Shown: piece after piece, positions 37,501 to 47,858 of the stretch
Numbering within the stretch: the first letter of the stretch is position 1
How the letters are laid out: the number at the start of each line of letters is the position of its first letter
NCBI RefSeq assembly: GCF_003284965.1
Contig: NZ_QMEW01000008.1
Coordinates: forward strand, 1-64,000
Source of the DNA: Mycolicibacterium sp. GF69
GTDB lineage: Bacteria > Actinomycetota > Actinomycetes > Mycobacteriales > Mycobacteriaceae
Reading direction: 5' to 3'
DNA: 64,000 bases
The notes under the pieces: model-generated
What the model was told of the DNA's origin: nothing
Database searches by the model: none
The model's input: only the letters and a program-made list of their open reading frames with translations
Position numbers and translations under genes: made by a program

Positions 37501-40500
37501 GGTACGGCCGATCGGTCGGCAACTCGATGCGCTCGGGGATACCGGCGAGGCATTGCTCCCAGTAAGCCACCTGCCCGGCGATGGGACTGTCGTCGTCGTC
37601 CAGATCGCCGAACTGGCCGCGCTGCCACAATGTGTAGTCGACGTACTGCACTGGCAAGGCTGTCCAGTCGGGCGTCTGACCAAGACACCGGCTGGCGTAA
37701 GCCACACCGAGATCAGTTGCCAATGGGGTGATCGACAAGCCGTCGGCGGCGATATGGTGCACCACGATCGCCAGCAGGTGCTCGCCACCACTGATCTTGA
37801 AAAGCTTTGCACGCAACGGGATTTCAGTGGACAAGTCAAATGTGTATCGCGCCGTCGAGGTAATGGCTTCGTCCAGCTGATGTTCCGGCCAGCCGACGGC
37901 ATCGACAACTTCCCAGCCGAAGTCAACCCGTTCCACGGGGAGCACCAATTGCTGGGGAATGCCCTCGAGCGCGGGGAACAGCGTGCGCAAGCTCTCATGG
38001 CGTCCCACCACATCGGCCAGCGCTTGGCCGAGCGCATCGGCATTGAGATCGCCGCCGAGTCGCAGTGCCGTCGCCATGTTGTACATCGCGGAGGGGCCTT
38101 GCAACTGGTCGATGAACCACAACCGGCTCTGGGCGAACGACAATGGAACCACCGCTGGGCGCTCCACGGCCACCAGTGGCGCAAGCCGTCCCTCATCCGT
38201 GCCAATACGGCGCGCTAACTGAGCGACCGCGGGCGCCTCGAATACGGCGCGCACGGAAAGATCTGCGTGTAGATAGGCGTTGACTGCGGCAACCAGGCGC
38301 ATCGCGGACAACGAATCCCCGCCGAGATCGAAAAACGATTCGTCGACACCGACCCCATCGATACCAAGCACCTGGGCATAGATGTCGACCAGAATCTGTT
38401 CCGTAGCGGTGGTTGGTGCCCGATACTCGCCGGCGGTGTACTCCGGTGCCGGCAGGGCGCGTTTGTCGAGTTTGCCATTGACCGTCAACGGAAGCGCCTC
38501 TAACACCACTACCGCGGCAGGCACCATATAGCCGGGCAGACGCTCAGCCAGAGTTCCACGCACCGCTGCGGGATCCACCGCCCCGGCTGCCGATTCCGTG
38601 ACATAACCCACCAGATGCTTGTCGCCGGAACGATCTTCCCGGGCGATCACTACCGCATGCTTGACCCCGTCCACCACGGCGAGCGCCGCCTGCACTTCGC
38701 CCAGCTCGATGCGATACCCGCGGATTTTCACCTGCTCGTCGACGCGTCCTAAATACCGCAGTTCCGCATTGGGACCCCAACACACCAGGTCCCCGGTGCG
38801 ATACATCCGTGCCCCGGTTCCCCCGAATGGACACGCCACGAACCGCGATGCTGTCAGCGAACCGCGCCCGACATAGCCGACGCCAACACCGGCACCGCCC
38901 ACATACAATTCGCCGACCACACCCGCTGGCACCGGGCGCAACCAGTTGTCCAGGACGAACAGTGCCGCCTGCGGTACCGGCGATCCGATCGGCACCTCGG
39001 CCCCCGGAGCCAACGGAGCGCTGATCGCCACACACATCGTCGTCTCGGTCGGGCCGTAGGCATTGATCATCACCCGCCCTGGCGCCCAGCGATCCACCAC
39101 GTCGGGTGGGCAGGCCTCACCGGCCATCACCAACGCCAACGACTCCAACCCCTCAGAAGGAAGCATCTTCGCCGCGGACGGGGTTTGGGTCAGCACGCTG
39201 ACTTGTTCGGCGACCAGTACCTCGTGGAAGTGCTCCGGAGAGCCGACCACATGCTCGGGCACCACCACGAGCCGCCCGCCGCGCAGCAACGCGCCGAAGA
39301 TCTCCCACACCGATACATCGAAGGCCAACGAGTGGCACAGCGGCCACACGCCCGGTGAGGGGAGTCCGGCGTCAAGCGAGGCCATCAATTGGGTCACGTT
39401 GCGATGAGAGATAGCTACGCCCTTGGGGGCGCCGGTGGTGCCAGATGTGTAAATCAGATAGGCAACGTCGTCGGTGTCCGGTCCTGGCATACCGGTGGGC
39501 GGATAGGTGTGAATGCTCGGATCGTCGACGTGGATGACCGGCACATCGCGCCCGTTCAGTTCGTCAGCCCGCCCGGCGGTCGTGATTACCGCGGCGGGGG
39601 AGGCATCGTCGAGCATGAAACGGATCCGCGCCGCCGGCACGATTGGGTCAATGGGCAAATAGGCCGCGCCGGTTTTCAGAACTGCCATGATCGCTACGAC
39701 TGCCTGAACCGAGCGGGAGGCCAATAGCGCAACACACTGTCCTCGACGCGCCCCATGGCTGGCCAGTAGATGCGCCAACCGGTTAGCTGCCTCGTCAAGC
39801 TCGCGATAGGTCATCGAGCGTCCGTCACCTACCAGCGCCACCGCTTCTGGCGTGCGCGCTGCCTGCTCGGTGAACAAGGCCGGAACGGAAAGCGATGTGC
39901 TCGCGGGCTCGGACAACACCGTCGCATTGCTCCACCCATTCAGGCGGCTGTGTTCTTCGCCGCTCAACAGGTCGATCGATGACAACGACCGGGCCGGGTC
40001 GGAGGCCATCGCCTCACATACCCGCTCCAACCGTCGGGCCAGTTCGCGGACATCACAGTTCGAGAGCGGCCCGCCGACACCCTGCGTGCTGAGAAAGAGC
40101 TGGTCCTCGTCCCTGAAAAAGACCAGGCCGAACTGATCCACGAGACCGGAATGGGTCAGGGTCCCTGACGCGGGAGCGCCGGCGAAGCTTCCCATGTGCG
40201 TAGTCGGGATGAAGTTGATCACCACCCGATGGGGGGCTTGTTCAGAACCGCCGGCTCGCGCCTTGTTCTCCATGACCTGCACGGGAAACAGTTGATGCTC
40301 AAGAGCTTCCCGCATCCGCGAGTCGGCATGCCTGCAGAAGTCGGCAACCGCAGATCCTGGCGAAGCTTTGAATACGAGAGGCACGACGCCGGAGAGCATT
40401 CCGGGTACGGTCTTCGCCGCCGGATGTACACGCCTTCCCACCGGAAAATCAAGCGCCACATCGGGGCCTTCGAGGTCGAAGCCATGCACCAACAGCGCAC

Positions 40501-41266
40501 ACGCCGCCGTGATCACAGACGCGCGGCGCACCCCCAGCGCCTTCGCGAGCTCATTGATGCCCGCGACGACGGCGGGGTCCAATTGAACTGGTGCAAACGA
40601 GTCATCGAGTTCGCGTGTATCTGCGCCCTGCGCCAGCCGATAACCGGGCACGCCTCCCGGAGGAAGGTTATTCGTCCAGTAGTCGTGATCTTCGAGATAA
40701 TCGTTCGACGCTTCGTATGACAGCTCGCAATCGAGCAGATCATTCAGCGACCCGAAAAAGGCGGGCGGCAGAGACGTCCCAGTAGCGATTGCTGAATACA
40801 ATTCAGCGATTCGGTGACAAACAAGCGCAAGGCCAATTCCGTCTATAACAATATGATGGCAGCACACGAACAGATAAAATTCATCTTGTCGAGTCTGCAA
40901 CAACGAGAAATTGAACAGCGGGCCACTAAGGGGCATCTGCCGGCGCTGAATCGTCGATGCCAACCGATAGGCTTCCTGCGAAGAATCAGGCATGCCGATG
41001 AGATCGTAGTAAGCGAGTTCGACGTCTGGGTAATCAATGACCTTCTGGAAAACCTGACCGCCCACGTCGAAAAAGGTGGCCCTGAGTGGTTCAGCTTCGT
41101 GCACTACCTGGCGAATGGCCGTTCGAAGCAAATCCGGCTGGACGCTGCCGTCTATTCGGACGAGCACCCCCAGCTGCCACTTCGCACCGAAGTGGGCAAT
41201 TTCTTCCGCAAGCCAGATGTCTAGCTGTCCCCGCGTCAGCGGAAGCGCTTGGTCGTCGAGCTGCAT
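25547..41266 (-). CDS. Giant nonribosomal peptide synthetase (C-A-T)x4-E-C-T with starter C domain
   Basis: The protein is about 5239 residues from the ATG at 41266, which has GGGGA 8 bp upstream; weaker GTG/TTG codons lie 15-18 bp earlier. Approximate domains: C1 1-435 (lipo-initiation type, HHIVIDG), A1 455-950, T1 980; C2 1042-1489 (HHIAADG), A2 1509-2022, T2 2055; C3 2105-2555, A3 2585-3069, T3 3102; C4 3155-3595, A4 3629-4129, T4 4165 (GGDSI); E 4222-4649 (HHLAVDG, EGHGR); C5 4692-5099 (DCL-like [19 protein letters not shown]); T5 5189 (GGDSI). Read against GrsA positions, the ten-residue codes are A1 DVWTVAAMCK (Phe-like), A2 DVWSVAMVHK (Thr-like), A3 DVWCVAAVYK (uncertain), A4 DYWSVGMVHK (Thr-like). 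Expected product: acyl-Phe-Thr-X-D-Thr, handed to T5. No A5, thioesterase or reductase is present. mbtH lies 76 bp upstream. Confidence 0.95.
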   Translation of the reverse strand: MQLDDQALPLTRGQLDIWLAEEIAHFGAKWQLGVLVRIDGSVQPDLLRTAIRQVVHEAEPLRATFFDVGGQVFQKVIDYPDVELAYYDLIGMPDSSQEAYRLASTIQRRQMPLSGPLFNFSLLQTRQDEFYLFVCCHHIVIDGIGLALVCHRIAELYSAIATGTSLPPAFFGSLNDLLDCELSYEASNDYLEDHDYWTNNLPPGGVPGYRLAQGADTRELDDSFAPVQLDPAVVAGINELAKALGVRRASVITAACALLVHGFDLEGPDVALDFPVGRRVHPAAKTVPGMLSGVVPLVFKASPGSAVADFCRHADSRMREALEHQLFPVQVMENKARAGGSEQAPHRVVINFIPTTHMGSFAGAPASGTLTHSGLVDQFGLVFFRDEDQLFLSTQGVGGPLSNCDVRELARRLERVCEAMASDPARSLSSIDLLSGEEHSRLNGWSNATVLSEPASTSLSVPALFTEQAARTPEAVALVGDGRSMTYRELDEAANRLAHLLASHGARRGQCVALLASRSVQAVVAIMAVLKTGAAYLPIDPIVPAARIRFMLDDASPAAVITTAGRADELNGRDVPVIHVDDPSIHTYPPTGMPGPDTDDVAYLIYTSGTTGAPKGVAISHRNVTQLMASLDAGLPSPGVWPLCHSLAFDVSVWEIFGALLRGGRLVVVPEHVVGSPEHFHEVLVAEQVSVLTQTPSAAKMLPSEGLESLALVMAGEACPPDVVDRWAPGRVMINAYGPTETTMCVAISAPLAPGAEVPIGSPVPQAALFVLDNWLRPVPAGVVGELYVGGAGVGVGYVGRGSLTASRFVACPFGGTGARMYRTGDLVCWGPNAELRYLGRVDEQVKIRGYRIELGEVQAALAVVDGVKHAVVIAREDRSGDKHLVGYVTESAAGAVDPAAVRGTLAERLPGYMVPAAVVVLEALPLTVNGKLDKRALPAPEYTAGEYRAPTTATEQILVDIYAQVLGIDGVGVDESFFDLGGDSLSAMRLVAAVNAYLHADLSVRAVFEAPAVAQLARRIGTDEGRLAPLVAVERPAVVPLSFAQSRLWFIDQLQGPSAMYNMATALRLGGDLNADALGQALADVVGRHESLRTLFPALEGIPQQLVLPVERVDFGWEVVDAVGWPEHQLDEAITSTARYTFDLSTEIPLRAKLFKISGGEHLLAIVVHHIAADGLSITPLATDLGVAYASRCLGQTPDWTALPVQYVDYTLWQRGQFGDLDDDDSPIAGQVAYWEQCLAGIPERIELPTDRPYPMVADYRGARVTVDWPVELHQQVARVARENNATSFMVLQTALAVLLSKLGTTTDVAVGFPIAGRRDPALDQLVGFFVNTLVLRVDLTGDRTLGELLAQVRARSLAAYEHQDVPFEVLVDRLNPARSLTHSPLVQVVLAWQNFGPQDDDLVGLTLADVQVTPQPIDTHTARMDLTFDLGERWDEAGEPAGIAGDVEFRTDVFDAASIEALIERLRRVLLAIIADTKRPLSSIDVLDETEHARVHGWGNRAALGQPVNTSLSIPAVFAEHVARAPEAVAVRFEGRSVTYRQLDEASNRLAHLLVARGAAPGRRVALVLNRSVEAIVAIMAVLKTGAAYVPIDPAHPLERIRFTVSDAGPIAAVVTGSLADRLDGCDLPVIGLDDPAVASCPVSPLPAPRSDDIAYLIYTSGTTGVPKGVAITHRNVISLLDSVQEDLPPAGVWSQWHSYAFDVSVWEIWGALLRGGRLVVVPDAVVGSPADFHALLVSERVSVLSQTPSAFYALQAADAALPATGSQLTLDAVVFAGEALEPPRLEAWLENHQDSPRLINMYGTTETTVHASIRQISERDVRAHSSPVGVPLTHLSFFVLDKWLRAVPAGVVGELYVAGAGVGVGYVGRAGLTSSRFVACPFGGVATRMYRTGDLVRWDADGQLDYVGRGDDQVKIRGYRIELGEVRAALATCDGVDQAVVIVREDRPGDKRLVGYVTESVSEAVDPGALRVTLGERLPQYMVPSAVVVVTGLPLTVNGKLDRRALPAPQYQDADEYHAPGSLTEEILAGIFGLVLGVERVGVQDSFFELGGDSLMATRLVAAVNTSFDVDLPVRAVFEAPTVAQLALSLDGGNFGRSAPLVAVERPAVVPLSFAQQRLWFVDQLQGPSPMYNMATALRLRGTLDADSLCQALADVVGRHESLRTTFPVVEGEPQQSVVAVEHADFGWQIVNAEGWTAAILREAIDAAISHPFVLATDIPLRATLFRVAEDEHVLALVLHHIAADGWSIAPLARDISVAYVRRCEGFLPGWDSLAVQYVDYTMWQRDQLGDLDDPDSRIAGQMEYWEQTLAGMPERLQLPTDRPYPAAADHRGARVTIDWPAELQHAVGRLARENNATSFMVVQAALAVLLSSISASTDVAVGFPIAGRRDPALDELVGCFVNTLVLRVELAGNPSVTELLSHVRARTLDAYEHQDVPFEVLVERLNPARSLAQHPLVQVMLAWQNNGPATLALGELEVAPLSADTHTARMDLAFTLAERWSATGDPAGFGGEVEFRTDVFDPVSIEALIERLQRLLVAMTDDPSRRLSSLELLDASERVVLDGIGNLAALTQPASPPASIPELFVAQVSRTPESVALVCDGRSWTYREVDERANRLAHLLAGHGAGPGQCVALHFPRSPEAIVAMVAVLKTGAAYLPIDPALPQARISFMLKDAAPIAAVTTAALADRLAEHDVLVIDVNDPAIESRRSTPIPGPAPEDVAYLIYTSGTTGVPKGVAVTHHNVTQLVKQFHSDLPMAGVWSQWHSYAFDVSVWEIWGALLHGGRLVVVPESVAAAPDDFHDLLIREEVGVLCQTPSAVGILNPERLESVALVVAGEACPPDLVDRWAPGRVMINAYGPTETTVYAAMSAPLRAGLGAPIGSPVPGAAAFVLDRYLRPVPQGVIGELYVAGGGLACGYWWRSALTASRFVACPSAGPGERMYRTGDLVCWGADGQLRYLGRADEQVKVRGYRIELDEVRMALAACDGVDQTAVIAREERLGGKRLVGYITGTADPTEVRAKLAERLPGYMVPTAVVALEALPLTVNGKLDRRALPAPEYQDSDCYRAPTTTVEEILVGIYAQVLGAERVGVDDSFFDLGGDSLSVMRLIAAINTSLDAGLSVRSVFEAPTVAQLAPRVGGDARRLAPLMAVERPAVVPLSFAQNRLWFIDQLHGPSPVYNMATAFRLGGRLDVEALGQAMADVVGRHESLRTLFAAPDGIPQQLVVPVEHADVHWQIVDAADWPALRLGEAIDAVVRHPFDLANEIPLRATLFKVSDDNHVLAVVVHHIAADGWSIPPLVRDLGIAYADRCAGRAPGWDPLTVQYVDYTLWQRAQLGDLDDTESPIAAQLAYWEDALAGIPERLQLPTDRPYPPVADQRGARVAVDWPAQLQESVNRVAREHNATSFMVMQAALAVLLSKISASSDVAVGFPIAGRRDSALDELVGFFVNTLVLRADLTGNPSFAEILAQVRTRSLAAYEYQDVPFEALVERLNPSRSLTHHPLVQVMLAWQNWQDNNPAGLGDLQVTPLATDTHTARMDLTFTLAERWGEAGEPAGIGGEVEFRTDVFDAISVESLIERLRRILAAMTAEPTRRLSSINLLDEVEQARLDNIGSRAVLTQRTQPAVSIPVLFAKQVARAPEAVAVTFEGRSMAYRELDRAANRLAHLLVSHGAGPGQFVALLFSRCPEAVVAMLAVLKTGAAYLPIDPAQPATRIEYMLNDAAPIAAVTTSGLTDRLDGCGLPIIDVGGPAVGTQRDTAMPAPAAEETAYLIYTSGTTGAPKGVAVPHRNVTQLLESLDAELSLAEQVWTQCHSLAFDYSVWEIWGALLHGGRLVVVPESVVRSAEELHALLVAEQVEVLSQTPSAFYALQAADALQPELGRELKLKTVVFGGEALEPQRIRTWLDNHPGSPRMINMYGITETTVHASFREILVGDTDSSVSPIGVPLAHLGFFVLDSSLCPVPAGVVGELYVVGGGLAYGYVGRAGLTASRFVACPFVGSGARMYRTGDLVRWGIDGQLTYLGRVDEQVKIRGYRIELGEVQTALAGLTGVDQAVVIAREDRPGDKRLVGYVSGTAQPAEIRAQLTERLPAYMVPAAVIALDELPLTSNGKLDKRALPAPEYRDDDRYRAPATAVEEILSGIFAQVLGVERVGVDDSFFELGGDSILSMQVTARARAAGVLCRPRDLFVEQTVARLARVARLADGESAVVDEGIGPVVATPIMRWLADVEGPVGEFNQSMVVQAPAGAGEADVVAVLQALLDRHATLRMRIEADAAGQWLPVVPEAGSVAAAACLRTVDVLSEDAVVAARSRLDPGAGMMLSALWAGSERQLLLIIHHLAVDGVSWRILLEDLNLGWAQRHRGHPIELPTGGTSFARWSALLAEHAHSPEVVQQADAWRQVAATPPRLPAVRPVVDTWASAGRLSATMDGDITRMLLGEVPAAFNTGIHDVLLIAFALAWAEFLGTGAAPIGIDVEGHGRREELAADADLSRTVGWFTAKYPVSLTGGGLSWAQVIAGGPALGPVVKHAKEQLRALPEPLTYGLLRYLNPDIDLPESDPPIGFNYLGRLGVSAAEASDDMWRISPEGMSLTSAAAAAVPMPLVHTVELNAGTVDTESGSYLRADWTWAPSALDDAQVDRLSRLWFDALAGICAHVRQGGGGLTPSDIAPVRLSQHQIDELHVQYRIADILPLTPMQQGLLFHAATAQFDGDDPYAVQMSFTLAGPLDANRLRDAVQAVVNRHPSLAARFCQQFEEPVQVIPADPVTAWRYVRLDADDIDAGVDVGEQIQRLCAAERAAVCDVTNESAFRVALIRTAEHRHRIVLTNHHIVLDGWSMPILLGEIFATYYEQRLPAPTSARKYFNWLAERDLDAARTAWGEVLAGFQTPTLVGPPDRLGLGRRGMISVRVPEETTRALDELARSCHTTVSTVLQAAWAQLLTWLTGQHDVAFGVVVSGRTTEVDGADSMVGLLINTIPLRARITAETTVADLLGQLQRTHNDSLEHQHLALRDIHRITGHERLFDTVFVYENYPIETGVSLSPNGLSITDVTNRDYYHYPLAVQAVPGRELDLRVQFRTDVFDSASIETLIERLQWVLKAMTADPTRQLSSGVVSDGGEYGWLNQEGDSARTTTRPAALSPVSDHQDIDRYRAPATSLEQMLANIYAQVLEVDRVGVDESFFELGGDSISAMRAIAAISAALDIRLPVTTLFNAPSVRSLSQRLGSRLNSVGKPAP
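25795..25933 (-). other. C5-T5 linker resembling the scar of a deleted adenylation domain
   Basis: Between C5 and T5 (about residues 5111-5157) only a short linker is present. Its left part ([20 protein letters not shown]) aligns in pattern with the start of the usual C-A joint (LSSIDLLDEAEHARLDGWGN). Its right part ([20 protein letters not shown]) aligns with the normal end of an A domain ([19 protein letters not shown]). The roughly 500-residue A domain expected between them is absent. This supports an in-frame loss rather than an originally A-less module. Confidence 0.7.
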
Positions 41267-41342
41267 CGGATTGTTCCCCACCAATTACTTAAGACTATTT
41301 ATGAAATCCGGCCCTATCGAGCCGCTCACGCAGGCTCTTCGG

Positions 41343-41522
41343 TCACATGGCCGGCCAGTTCTGGTCTATGCGCTTCGGGCTCGCAGCGCGGTTGGCCGCG
41401 CTGCGTGCGGCTCGCCAACCGGCTGGATCATCGGCGACGGTCGCCCATCGGCCGGGCTGCCCCTCGGGGGTGACCAAAACAAGGACGCTCGGGGTGTCGT
41501 CGACGAACGGATTAGTGCTCAA
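41343..41522 (-). CDS. mbtH: MbtH-like NRPS chaperone, TTG start
   Basis: This 59-residue protein starts at TTG 41522 and reads (M)STNPFVDDTPSVLVLVTPE, then GQPGRW, DDPAGW and IDQNWPAM. These are the MbtH landmarks in order: NPF-x-D-D, V-L-V, E-G-Q, and three tryptophans including the P-x-G-W motif. GGAGG at 41527-41531 precedes the TTG. No ATG or GTG is available in frame near the homology start, so an automatic start would be placed 46 codons upstream. MbtH proteins bind and activate A domains; this one is directly upstream of the NRPS and surely in its operon, as in GPL loci. The C-terminus stops short of the usual D-M-R-P tail. Confidence 0.88.
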   Translation of the reverse strand: MSTNPFVDDTPSVLVLVTPEGQPGRWATVADDPAGWRAARSAANRAASPKRIDQNWPAM

Positions 41523-42122
41523 CCATCCTCCAGAGCATTGAGTCGCAAACGGTGAACCGTCAAACCGTACTGACGCTCCTGCGGCGCCCGTTCGGGGTTT
41601 GGCAAAGTTCTTAGATACCACTCCAAACGCATTCAAGTAAAGCAGCTCAGCGTCCGGCATGCCAGTTCACGCTCGCCAGTCAACGCGTCTACAACGGCGT
41701 GACCTGCAGTGATGCGTTTAGGTACATTTGATTGGTCGGCCGAGGAGGCACACGTCGCCACAAAAATTGTCGCGTACTACCATTTTCCCAAGCGAACATC
41801 CCCGCGGCCATCGACTGACTACGACCTCGTTCGCGTCGTCTCAGATTCTAGGCGAAGCGCTGCCGCCATCCGCCGGGCTCATCGCTCATTATCGCTCCGG
41901 TTCGCCTAGACCTCGGTACGAGCGGCGCGAACCTCCGGTGTGGAGCCCACTGCATGGGCCCGCCCGCATGGCGTCGACCGATGGACATCGCGCCGAAAGG
42001 GGGGGGTTTTCGAAAGAAGGCATTGAATTTTCAGTTTCTTTTCGAACCGGCCGCGGCAGAACCCGGCGAAAGCAGTACGGTTCGTGCGAAGAAGGTTCGA
42101 CGACCGATCTGGCTTCCGTTCG
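41523..42122. other. Non-coding 600-bp gap upstream of the mbtH-NRPS operon
   Basis: No convincing gene lies between mbtH and the downstream end of the first glycosyltransferase. Small open frames on both strands show no recognisable homology. The promoter of the mbtH-NRPS operon should lie here. I could not fix a clear -10/-35 pair by eye. A run of nine guanines occurs near 41999-42007. The stretch is notably less dense in coding signal than its surroundings and may be a remnant of a lost gene. Confidence 0.5.
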
Positions 42123-43391
42123 TCAACCGACACGTCCAAGGCGAGCGAAATTCTCCACACAATCGGTGGCGGTCGCGACGCTTTCGGCGGGTGTGTTCAT
42201 TTCGCGGGCGACCTCGCGCGCTCGGCTGACATACTGCGGGCTGAGGATGCGGCGCAGGTCCGCGACCAGCGATGCTTCAGAACTGCTAGACAAGCGTCGA
42301 GCGGTGCCCACCCTCAACCGTTTGATCTGAAGTCCTCGCAACGACTGATCTGGCCACGTCGACAGGAGCAGCGTGGGGACTCCGGCGCGCAGTCCTGCCG
42401 CCATGGTGGCCGCGCCACCGTGGTGGACGACCGCGCGGCAGGCGGGGAAGATCCTCGCGTGATTCATCGTGTCGACGACCTTGACGTGTTTTGGATGGGG
42501 GAGACCGCTGAAATCAGTCCTGCCGGAGCAAACCAATGCGCGCTCACCCAACTCCGCGCAGGCCGAGCTGATCATGCTGAGCATTTCGGCCGGAGATTCG
42601 ACCGCCACGCTCCCAAAACCGAAGTAAATCGGCGGTGTGCCCGCGGCGATCCACGATGTCACCTCGTCATCGGCTTCGGTCGATAACTCCATCGTCAGCG
42701 TGCCGACAAAAGGCCGCTGACCATCCCATCTGGACCATTCGGCTGCCAGCCCGGGGAAACATACTTGGTCGTAGGCCTGGATTTCCAGCGAGCCGCGTTC
42801 CGCCATCCGATGCGACGCGGGGTTTGTCGCCTTCGGCAGGCCGAGTTGACGGCGCTGCACGTCCTCGAATTTCTTCGTCCAGCGCCACCCCAGCCACTGG
42901 TACGCCGTCGTTGCGAAACGCGTCAACGGTGACGGCAAGAATGGCACGAGCTGGCCGTGGGGACGCGCGGGAAAGTAATGCAGCGTGGCCAACGGGATGT
43001 CGTGGTATTCCGCGACATTGGCAGCGAGTTCCTCGAAGACGACACCGGTGAATAAGAGGTCGGCCCCCTCCGCCAGCGACGTCAGCGTCGTGCTCATCTT
43101 CTCCCAAGAGTCCGTTACGGGCGCCCAAACTTCGCGCCAGGACCTGCGCAGGTCCTGGACTCGCCAGGGGTTGCGGAAGAGACTTGTCCACAGGTCTCGA
43201 TGCACGTCCATCCATGCTTCTGTCTCCAGCCCATAGGGCACCGGCGCAAGCCCAGCCGACTTGGCGAAGTCAACCAAGTCGGGCGAGACGGCGATACGCA
43301 CCTCATGCCCGCGGCGGAGAAGTTCGCAACCGATAGCGACACAGGGTTCGATATCACCGCGGCTCCCCCAGCTTGCTAGCACAAATTTCAT
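42123..43391 (-). CDS. MGT/GPL Gtf-type glycosyltransferase (paralogue 1)
   Basis: This 422-residue GT-B fold enzyme of family GT1 is like the glycosyltransferases of mycobacterial GPL and LOS loci. The N-terminal domain begins MKFVLASWGSRGDIEPCVAI with the G-x-R-G-D acceptor loop. The C-terminal donor domain has VVHHGGAATMAAGLRAGVPT and then WPDQ, the Asp-Gln pair that contacts the sugar. It should move a nucleotide-activated deoxysugar onto a hydroxyl of the lipopeptide or an earlier sugar. It lies 136 bp downstream of fcl-gmd on the same strand, suggesting that its donor is the GDP-6-deoxysugar made by those enzymes; GPL Gtfs more often use dTDP sugars, so this is open. It shares a C-terminal tail with three paralogues in the window. 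Confidence 0.88.
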   Translation of the reverse strand: MKFVLASWGSRGDIEPCVAIGCELLRRGHEVRIAVSPDLVDFAKSAGLAPVPYGLETEAWMDVHRDLWTSLFRNPWRVQDLRRSWREVWAPVTDSWEKMSTTLTSLAEGADLLFTGVVFEELAANVAEYHDIPLATLHYFPARPHGQLVPFLPSPLTRFATTAYQWLGWRWTKKFEDVQRRQLGLPKATNPASHRMAERGSLEIQAYDQVCFPGLAAEWSRWDGQRPFVGTLTMELSTEADDEVTSWIAAGTPPIYFGFGSVAVESPAEMLSMISSACAELGERALVCSGRTDFSGLPHPKHVKVVDTMNHARIFPACRAVVHHGGAATMAAGLRAGVPTLLLSTWPDQSLRGLQIKRLRVGTARRLSSSSEASLVADLRRILSPQYVSRAREVAREMNTPAESVATATDCVENFARLGRVG

Positions 43392-43527
43392 TTGCTGAGT
43401 CTTTCACTTCCCGGGTGTGTGGGTAACGTCAGGATGCAATGGTCGCTGTTGTTCAATCTGGACTGGACTGTGGCCCTTCCAGTAGTCAGACGACCGTTCA
43501 CCATACTTCGGGGCGTTTGGGACGCCG

Positions 43528-44502
43528 TCATTTCCTGGCTGAGCCGACATTCGCGCGGTACCACGCCACCGTCGCTTCGATGCCCTCGCGCAGTGAGATT
43601 CGAGGCATCCATCCCGAGGACCGCAGGACCGAAACGTCCAATAGTTTGCGTGGCGTTCCGTCCGGTTGGGTGGCATCCCAGAGGGTTTCGCCTTCGTAAC
43701 CCACCGCTTCGGCGACCATGCCGGCGATCTGCTTGATGGTGTGGTCGACTCCGGTCCCCACGTTGACGTGATTCGGTCCGTCGAAATGCTCCAAGAGATA
43801 CATGCACGCGCTAGCCAGGTCGTCGACATGCATGAGCTCCCGTCGGGGGGTTCCCGTGCCCCAGTTTGCCACTTCTGGCGCCCCAGTCGCTTTGGCCTCT
43901 TCATATCTGCGAATCAGCGCCGGCAGCAAGTGTGACGACGATGGTGAAAAGTTGTCACCCGGTCCGTAGAGGTTGGTTGGCATTGCAGAGATCCACGCCA
44001 GGCCATATTGACGCCTGACGGACTGGACTTGGAGTATTCCCGCAATCTTGGCAATCGCGTATGCGTCGTTGGTCGACTCAAGAGGACCGGTGAGCAGCGC
44101 GCTCTCCTTGATCGGCTGCGGGGCGAATTTCGGGTATATGCAAGAGGATCCAAGGAACAACAGCCTCGGCACCCGCGCGGCCACCGCAGCATCGAGGAGA
44201 TTGACCTGGATTTGGAGGTTCTCGGACAGAAAATCGACCGGGTATGTGCTGTTGGCCATGATGCCTCCGACGCGGGCGGCCGCGTCGATGATCACCTGAG
44301 GCCTTGACTCCAGAATGAAGTCGAAGGTCGCTGCCCGGTCGGTGAGGTCGAGATCGTCGTGTGACTGCACAAGGAGATTGGTGAAGCCCTCGGCTTGAAA
44401 CCGGCGCAACAAGGCGGACCCGGCCAGCCCGCGGTGCCCTGCGATGTAGACCGGAGATGCGGGGTCAAGTCTGCCAGCTGGTGTAGAACCACTCCTGCTC
44501 AT
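43528..44502 (-). CDS. GDP-L-fucose synthase-like epimerase/reductase (EpiA/WcaG type)
   Basis: This 324-residue short-chain dehydrogenase-fold enzyme has the NADP-binding motif [15 protein letters not shown], a serine-rich segment [17 protein letters not shown] and the catalytic Y-x-x-x-K in [10 protein letters not shown]. The C-terminal part [20 protein letters not shown] is typical of GDP-4-keto-6-deoxymannose epimerase-reductases. It converts the product of GDP-mannose dehydratase to GDP-L-fucose or a close 6-deoxyhexose. Its ATG overlaps the gmd stop by 4 bp, so the two enzymes are coupled. M. tuberculosis has the same pair as gmdA-epiA (Rv1511-Rv1512) in its LOS-type locus. Confidence 0.9.
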   Translation of the reverse strand: MSRSGSTPAGRLDPASPVYIAGHRGLAGSALLRRFQAEGFTNLLVQSHDDLDLTDRAATFDFILESRPQVIIDAAARVGGIMANSTYPVDFLSENLQIQVNLLDAAVAARVPRLLFLGSSCIYPKFAPQPIKESALLTGPLESTNDAYAIAKIAGILQVQSVRRQYGLAWISAMPTNLYGPGDNFSPSSSHLLPALIRRYEEAKATGAPEVANWGTGTPRRELMHVDDLASACMYLLEHFDGPNHVNVGTGVDHTIKQIAGMVAEAVGYEGETLWDATQPDGTPRKLLDVSVLRSSGWMPRISLREGIEATVAWYRANVGSARK

Positions 44503-45521
44503 GACCGTCCAGCAAGGATCGGCTTGTCAATCCAGGGCTTGCCCTCGCACTCCAAAGCAGCGATATCAGCGTCCACCATGATCCGCGCCAATTCGGCGGT
44601 GTGAATGGACGCCTTCCACCCCAGGACTTGGGCGGCCTTGCCCGCCCCACCCACCAGCGAATCTACTTCAGTCGGTCGCAGATAGCGCTCGTCGAACTTC
44701 ACATGCTTTTGCCAGTCAAGGCCGGCATGGTCGAAGGCGGTCTGGGCGAACTCGCGCACCGTGTAGGCGCGCTCCGTCGCGAGGACGAAGTCTTCCGGTT
44801 CCTCGGCTTGGAGCATCCGCCACATGCCTTCGACATACTCGGGTGCGTACCCCCAGTCGCGGACGGCATCGAGGTTGCCCATGTACACCTCGGTCTGGAG
44901 GCCGGCCTTGATGCGTGCAACGGCCCTGGTTATCTTTCGTGTCACGAATGTTTCTCCGCGCCGTGGTGATTCGTGATTGAACAAGATGCCGTTCACCGCA
45001 AACAGACCGTATGCCTCGCGGTAATTGCGTGTCGCCCAGTACGAGTAGACCTTCGCCGCACCGTAAGGCGACCGCGGATAGAACGGTGTCCGCTCATCCT
45101 GCGGCGGGGGGGATGCACCGAACATCTCCGACGAGGACGCCTGATAAAAACGGCACTGGACCCCGGAGAGGCGAACGGCTTCTAACAGCCGTATCGATCC
45201 CATTCCGGTGGTGTCGCCGGTGTGCACCGGCTCGTCGAAACTGACGCGCACGTGCGACTGCGCGGCGAGGTTGTACACCTCGTCGGGGTCGATGGCGGTG
45301 AGTAGGGTCACCAAACGGGTGCCGTCGGTGAGATCACCGTAGTGAAGAAACAGTCGTGCGTCCGCTCGATGCGGGTCGATGTAAAGGTGATCGATGCGCG
45401 ATGTGTTGAACGTCGAAGCTCGACGAATGAGTCCGTGAACCTCGTAGCCTTTGCTCAGCAGCAGCTCGGCGAGATACGAGCCATCTTGCCCAGTGATCCC
45501 CGTTATGAGCGCTCGCTTCAC
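44499..45521 (-). CDS. gmd: GDP-mannose 4,6-dehydratase
   Basis: The protein is 340 residues from the GTG at 45521, chosen because AGGAG stands just upstream and the protein then begins [20 protein letters not shown], the standard Gmd start; a TTG 27 bp earlier has no such site. The NADP motif [12 protein letters not shown], the [10 protein letters not shown] catalytic Tyr-Lys segment and the motif [16 protein letters not shown] are diagnostic. It converts GDP-D-mannose to GDP-4-keto-6-deoxymannose, the first step to GDP-fucose, rhamnose or 6-deoxytalose. It is first in the gmd-fcl-glycosyltransferase run and diverges from the gene at 45708 over a shared 186-bp promoter region. Confidence 0.93.
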   Translation of the reverse strand: MKRALITGITGQDGSYLAELLLSKGYEVHGLIRRASTFNTSRIDHLYIDPHRADARLFLHYGDLTDGTRLVTLLTAIDPDEVYNLAAQSHVRVSFDEPVHTGDTTGMGSIRLLEAVRLSGVQCRFYQASSSEMFGASPPPQDERTPFYPRSPYGAAKVYSYWATRNYREAYGLFAVNGILFNHESPRRGETFVTRKITRAVARIKAGLQTEVYMGNLDAVRDWGYAPEYVEGMWRMLQAEEPEDFVLATERAYTVREFAQTAFDHAGLDWQKHVKFDERYLRPTEVDSLVGGAGKAAQVLGWKASIHTAELARIMVDADIAALECEGKPWIDKPILAGRS

Positions 45522-45707
45522 TCGGCTCCTACTTGTGTCGTCGTTCAACTCGTCAGCAACTTCCCACTATCCCAACCAGGGCGCTCACCCCCGGCGTGAT
45601 GCCATGTCGCCCTCCGTGAGCTACATACCGCGCCAACGTTCGCATGACGACTCGCGGCTGCTTCAAACTACCGCACGCCCGTTGAACGACAGATACGCTA
45701 CGGGCCC

Positions 45708-46442
45708 ATGACTGCCTACTCGTCAGCTCGAAAGTTCGTTGGTTCCGCGCTGTCGTCCATTTATGCGTTCGGGGGAGCTCCCCTCGGTCGACTTGAATAC
45801 CGATATAGGCCGTCAGCACGAACTAGTTTTGGCGGTCCGATGAACGGGCAAGTGGGCCGCGTCCAGCTCTGTCGGCAAATTTTTGCGGAGCTACCGCGCG
45901 CGGCAGTCGTAGAGACAGGTACCTTCCGTGGGACCACTACGGAATTCTTCGCGGAGTTCGGCGTTCCGGTGTACACGGCGGAGGCGACGGCGCGTCTTCA
46001 CGCCTTCGCTGAGCAACGGTTTCGCTCCGTCAGTGATCGGGTGCATGTCGTGTTGGCCGATAGCCGCGCTTTACTGCAGCAGCTGGCTTCCGACCCGTCA
46101 TTTCCCAAAGAGGATGTCTTCTTCTACCTTGACGCGCATTGGCATTCTGACTTGCCGCTCGCGAAAGAAATCGCCACGATATTCGAATCCTGGCAACGGT
46201 CGATCATCATGATCGACGACTTCGCCGTACCCGACGACTCATATAACTACGACGACTATGGACCGGGTGCCGTCCTGAACGCCGAATACCTCGATGCCCT
46301 AGGACGCACGGATATGTTTAGGTTCTATCCGAGTCTGCCGGCTATCCAAGAGACCGGCTACAAGCGGGGCTGCATCGTCTTGTGCAACGATCTTGACACC
46401 CGCGACCGTCTGGGCAACTTGGAGTTGCTGAGGCCTGCTTAA
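45708..46442 (+). CDS. SAM-methyltransferase-like protein (Rv1513-type neighbour of gmd/epi)
   Basis: This 244-residue protein has a Rossmann-like methyltransferase core. Motif I is VVETGTFRGTTTEFFAEFG, followed by PVYTAEATARL, and a late segment VFFYLDAHWHSDLPLAKEI with IIMIDDFAVPDD supplies acidic residues typical of metal-dependent sugar O-methyltransferases (CmcI/Methyltransf_24-like). In M. tuberculosis a protein of the same length (Rv1513) follows gmdA-epiA, so this may be its counterpart, here divergent from the pair. A role in methylating the 6-deoxysugar is a reasonable inference, but the acceptor cannot be told. It is convergent with the next gene. Confidence 0.75.
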   Translation: MTAYSSARKFVGSALSSIYAFGGAPLGRLEYRYRPSARTSFGGPMNGQVGRVQLCRQIFAELPRAAVVETGTFRGTTTEFFAEFGVPVYTAEATARLHAFAEQRFRSVSDRVHVVLADSRALLQQLASDPSFPKEDVFFYLDAHWHSDLPLAKEIATIFESWQRSIIMIDDFAVPDDSYNYDDYGPGAVLNAEYLDALGRTDMFRFYPSLPAIQETGYKRGCIVLCNDLDTRDRLGNLELLRPA

Positions 46443-46524
46443 TCCCGCTCGCGCTCCGCGCCATCGTCTACAGCCAGGGTCAAGCGTTAGGATGAGCGCG
46501 ACCTGCAGGTCCGTCCGCCAGACG

Positions 46525-47775
46525 TCAGGCGACGCTCTCTGGGGTTCTCACCTGCGGTGTCTCAGCGACGTGGAGCCAGGCTTCGAGTGCCTCGCTTTGG
46601 GGAAGCTCGACGTGGTCGAAGCGCACCATCTCGCCGGCGCAAAGGTGCTCGCGGAGTCTCGCCCCGGTCAGCAGCGCCGCCGGTACATGGTCCGGATTTT
46701 CGGCGATCGCTACGCCTTTACCTCGCACGTCGAACCCACCTACGCCCCTCTCAATGACTTCGCCTGGGGTCAGATCGCGTTTGGCGACAGCGGCGACGCC
46801 GTAGCGTGGATTGGCACTGTTGTTCAGCAGCGGTTCGTCGCCGTCGAGGACCGCGCGGATGGTCTTCGACAGCTCGAAGTGACACAGATGAAATGGCCGC
46901 TCGAAAACGTAGTACGGTCCGTCGCCGAGCTTGTAGTACCTCAGACTGGTTCGCTGCCGCGCGTCGGGCATAGTCGCGACAATGAACACTCCGGGCGTGG
47001 GCCGGTCCCGGCCCGGCGATGGCGTGTTCGATGCCATCAGGAAGTCGCTCATGACGATGCCGGCGCGGTCCGCGATTTCTGCGAGCGCGTACGCGCCCTC
47101 CTTGAACCCGTCGTGGACCGTATCGCCGCCCACCATCCCGCCCGGCGCGAGGTCGGCGCCCAGCCCATTCGCGACCATGACCTGCTCAATATGCACCTTG
47201 GTGCCGTCGGTGAACGAGGTCACCTGCTCCAGGCTGATGCCTTGAAGTGCCGCCCATTTTTCCATCTCTGGACGGGTCGGCGTCTGGTTTAAGAAACCCT
47301 TGACGTTGCCGTAGACGATCGGCCTGAAACCCATCGCGACGACGTCGCGCCGCAGGGCGGCGATCGAGCCGGGTTGGTCGCCTTCCGCTTCGGTGAGATA
47401 TCCGTACCGGTGCAGATAGCTGCCCGAGGTGACCTGCAGCTCCGAGTTCATGGTTACAACGGGTTTGCCCGCTTGCAAAGCCTCGCGGATGAGCGGCGTG
47501 GCATGAATCGTGTCGCCGCTGCACTCGACAATGACGTCACACTCGTCGATCAGCCTCTGCATCGAGTCGGTCAGCCGTTCGGAGTCGATACCCTGCACGG
47601 TCCACGGATCGCGCCGAGTGAGCCCCGCCTGGTAGTGCAGGTCGGGTCGACTCTCAAGCGAGTAGAACAGACCGGTCCCGATGAAGCCGGTCCCGATCAC
47701 GCCGACCTTGGCCGGTGCGGACGTAGTTCTGACAGGTGGCACCGTCTCATGGTAGTACTTCTCGTTTGCTGGCAC
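46525..47775 (-). CDS. Homoserine-dehydrogenase-like NAD(P) oxidoreductase with C-terminal SAF domain
   Basis: This 416-residue protein starts with GTG. Its N-terminal Rossmann domain has VGVIGTGFIGTGLFYSLES and then a D-V-I-V-E-C-S-G segment like homoserine dehydrogenase and dihydrodipicolinate reductase relatives. After a middle catalytic region (GDTVHDGFKEGAYALAEIAD) comes a SAF domain (KRDLTPGEVIERGVGGFDVR). SAF domains bind small hydroxyl or sugar-acid ligands. Similar NAD-SAF proteins occur in surface-glycan clusters. The substrate is unknown; a role in making or editing an unusual sugar or amino acid is inferred. It diverges from the DUF4038 gene with 83 bp between starts. Confidence 0.75.
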   Translation of the reverse strand: MPANEKYYHETVPPVRTTSAPAKVGVIGTGFIGTGLFYSLESRPDLHYQAGLTRRDPWTVQGIDSERLTDSMQRLIDECDVIVECSGDTIHATPLIREALQAGKPVVTMNSELQVTSGSYLHRYGYLTEAEGDQPGSIAALRRDVVAMGFRPIVYGNVKGFLNQTPTRPEMEKWAALQGISLEQVTSFTDGTKVHIEQVMVANGLGADLAPGGMVGGDTVHDGFKEGAYALAEIADRAGIVMSDFLMASNTPSPGRDRPTPGVFIVATMPDARQRTSLRYYKLGDGPYYVFERPFHLCHFELSKTIRAVLDGDEPLLNNSANPRYGVAAVAKRDLTPGEVIERGVGGFDVRGKGVAIAENPDHVPAALLTGARLREHLCAGEMVRFDHVELPQSEALEAWLHVAETPQVRTPESVA

Positions 47776-47858
47776 GTCGATTTGCCCATCGCGACGGACA
47801 AAAGCTGAGAGGCTTGGCCAGCATCAGAGACCGTGGGCAACAACGAGAGAAGGGCGGG

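Noticed and set aside
25547..41266. Repeated stretches in the NRPS as mobile or CRISPR-like repeats
   Set aside because: The repeats coincide with homologous C, A and T domain motifs and vary at wobble positions, so they are module duplications.
41709..42160. Short open frames of 66-91 codons in the gap before mbtH
   Set aside because: No ribosome sites, no homology, overlapping frames on both strands with similar random composition.
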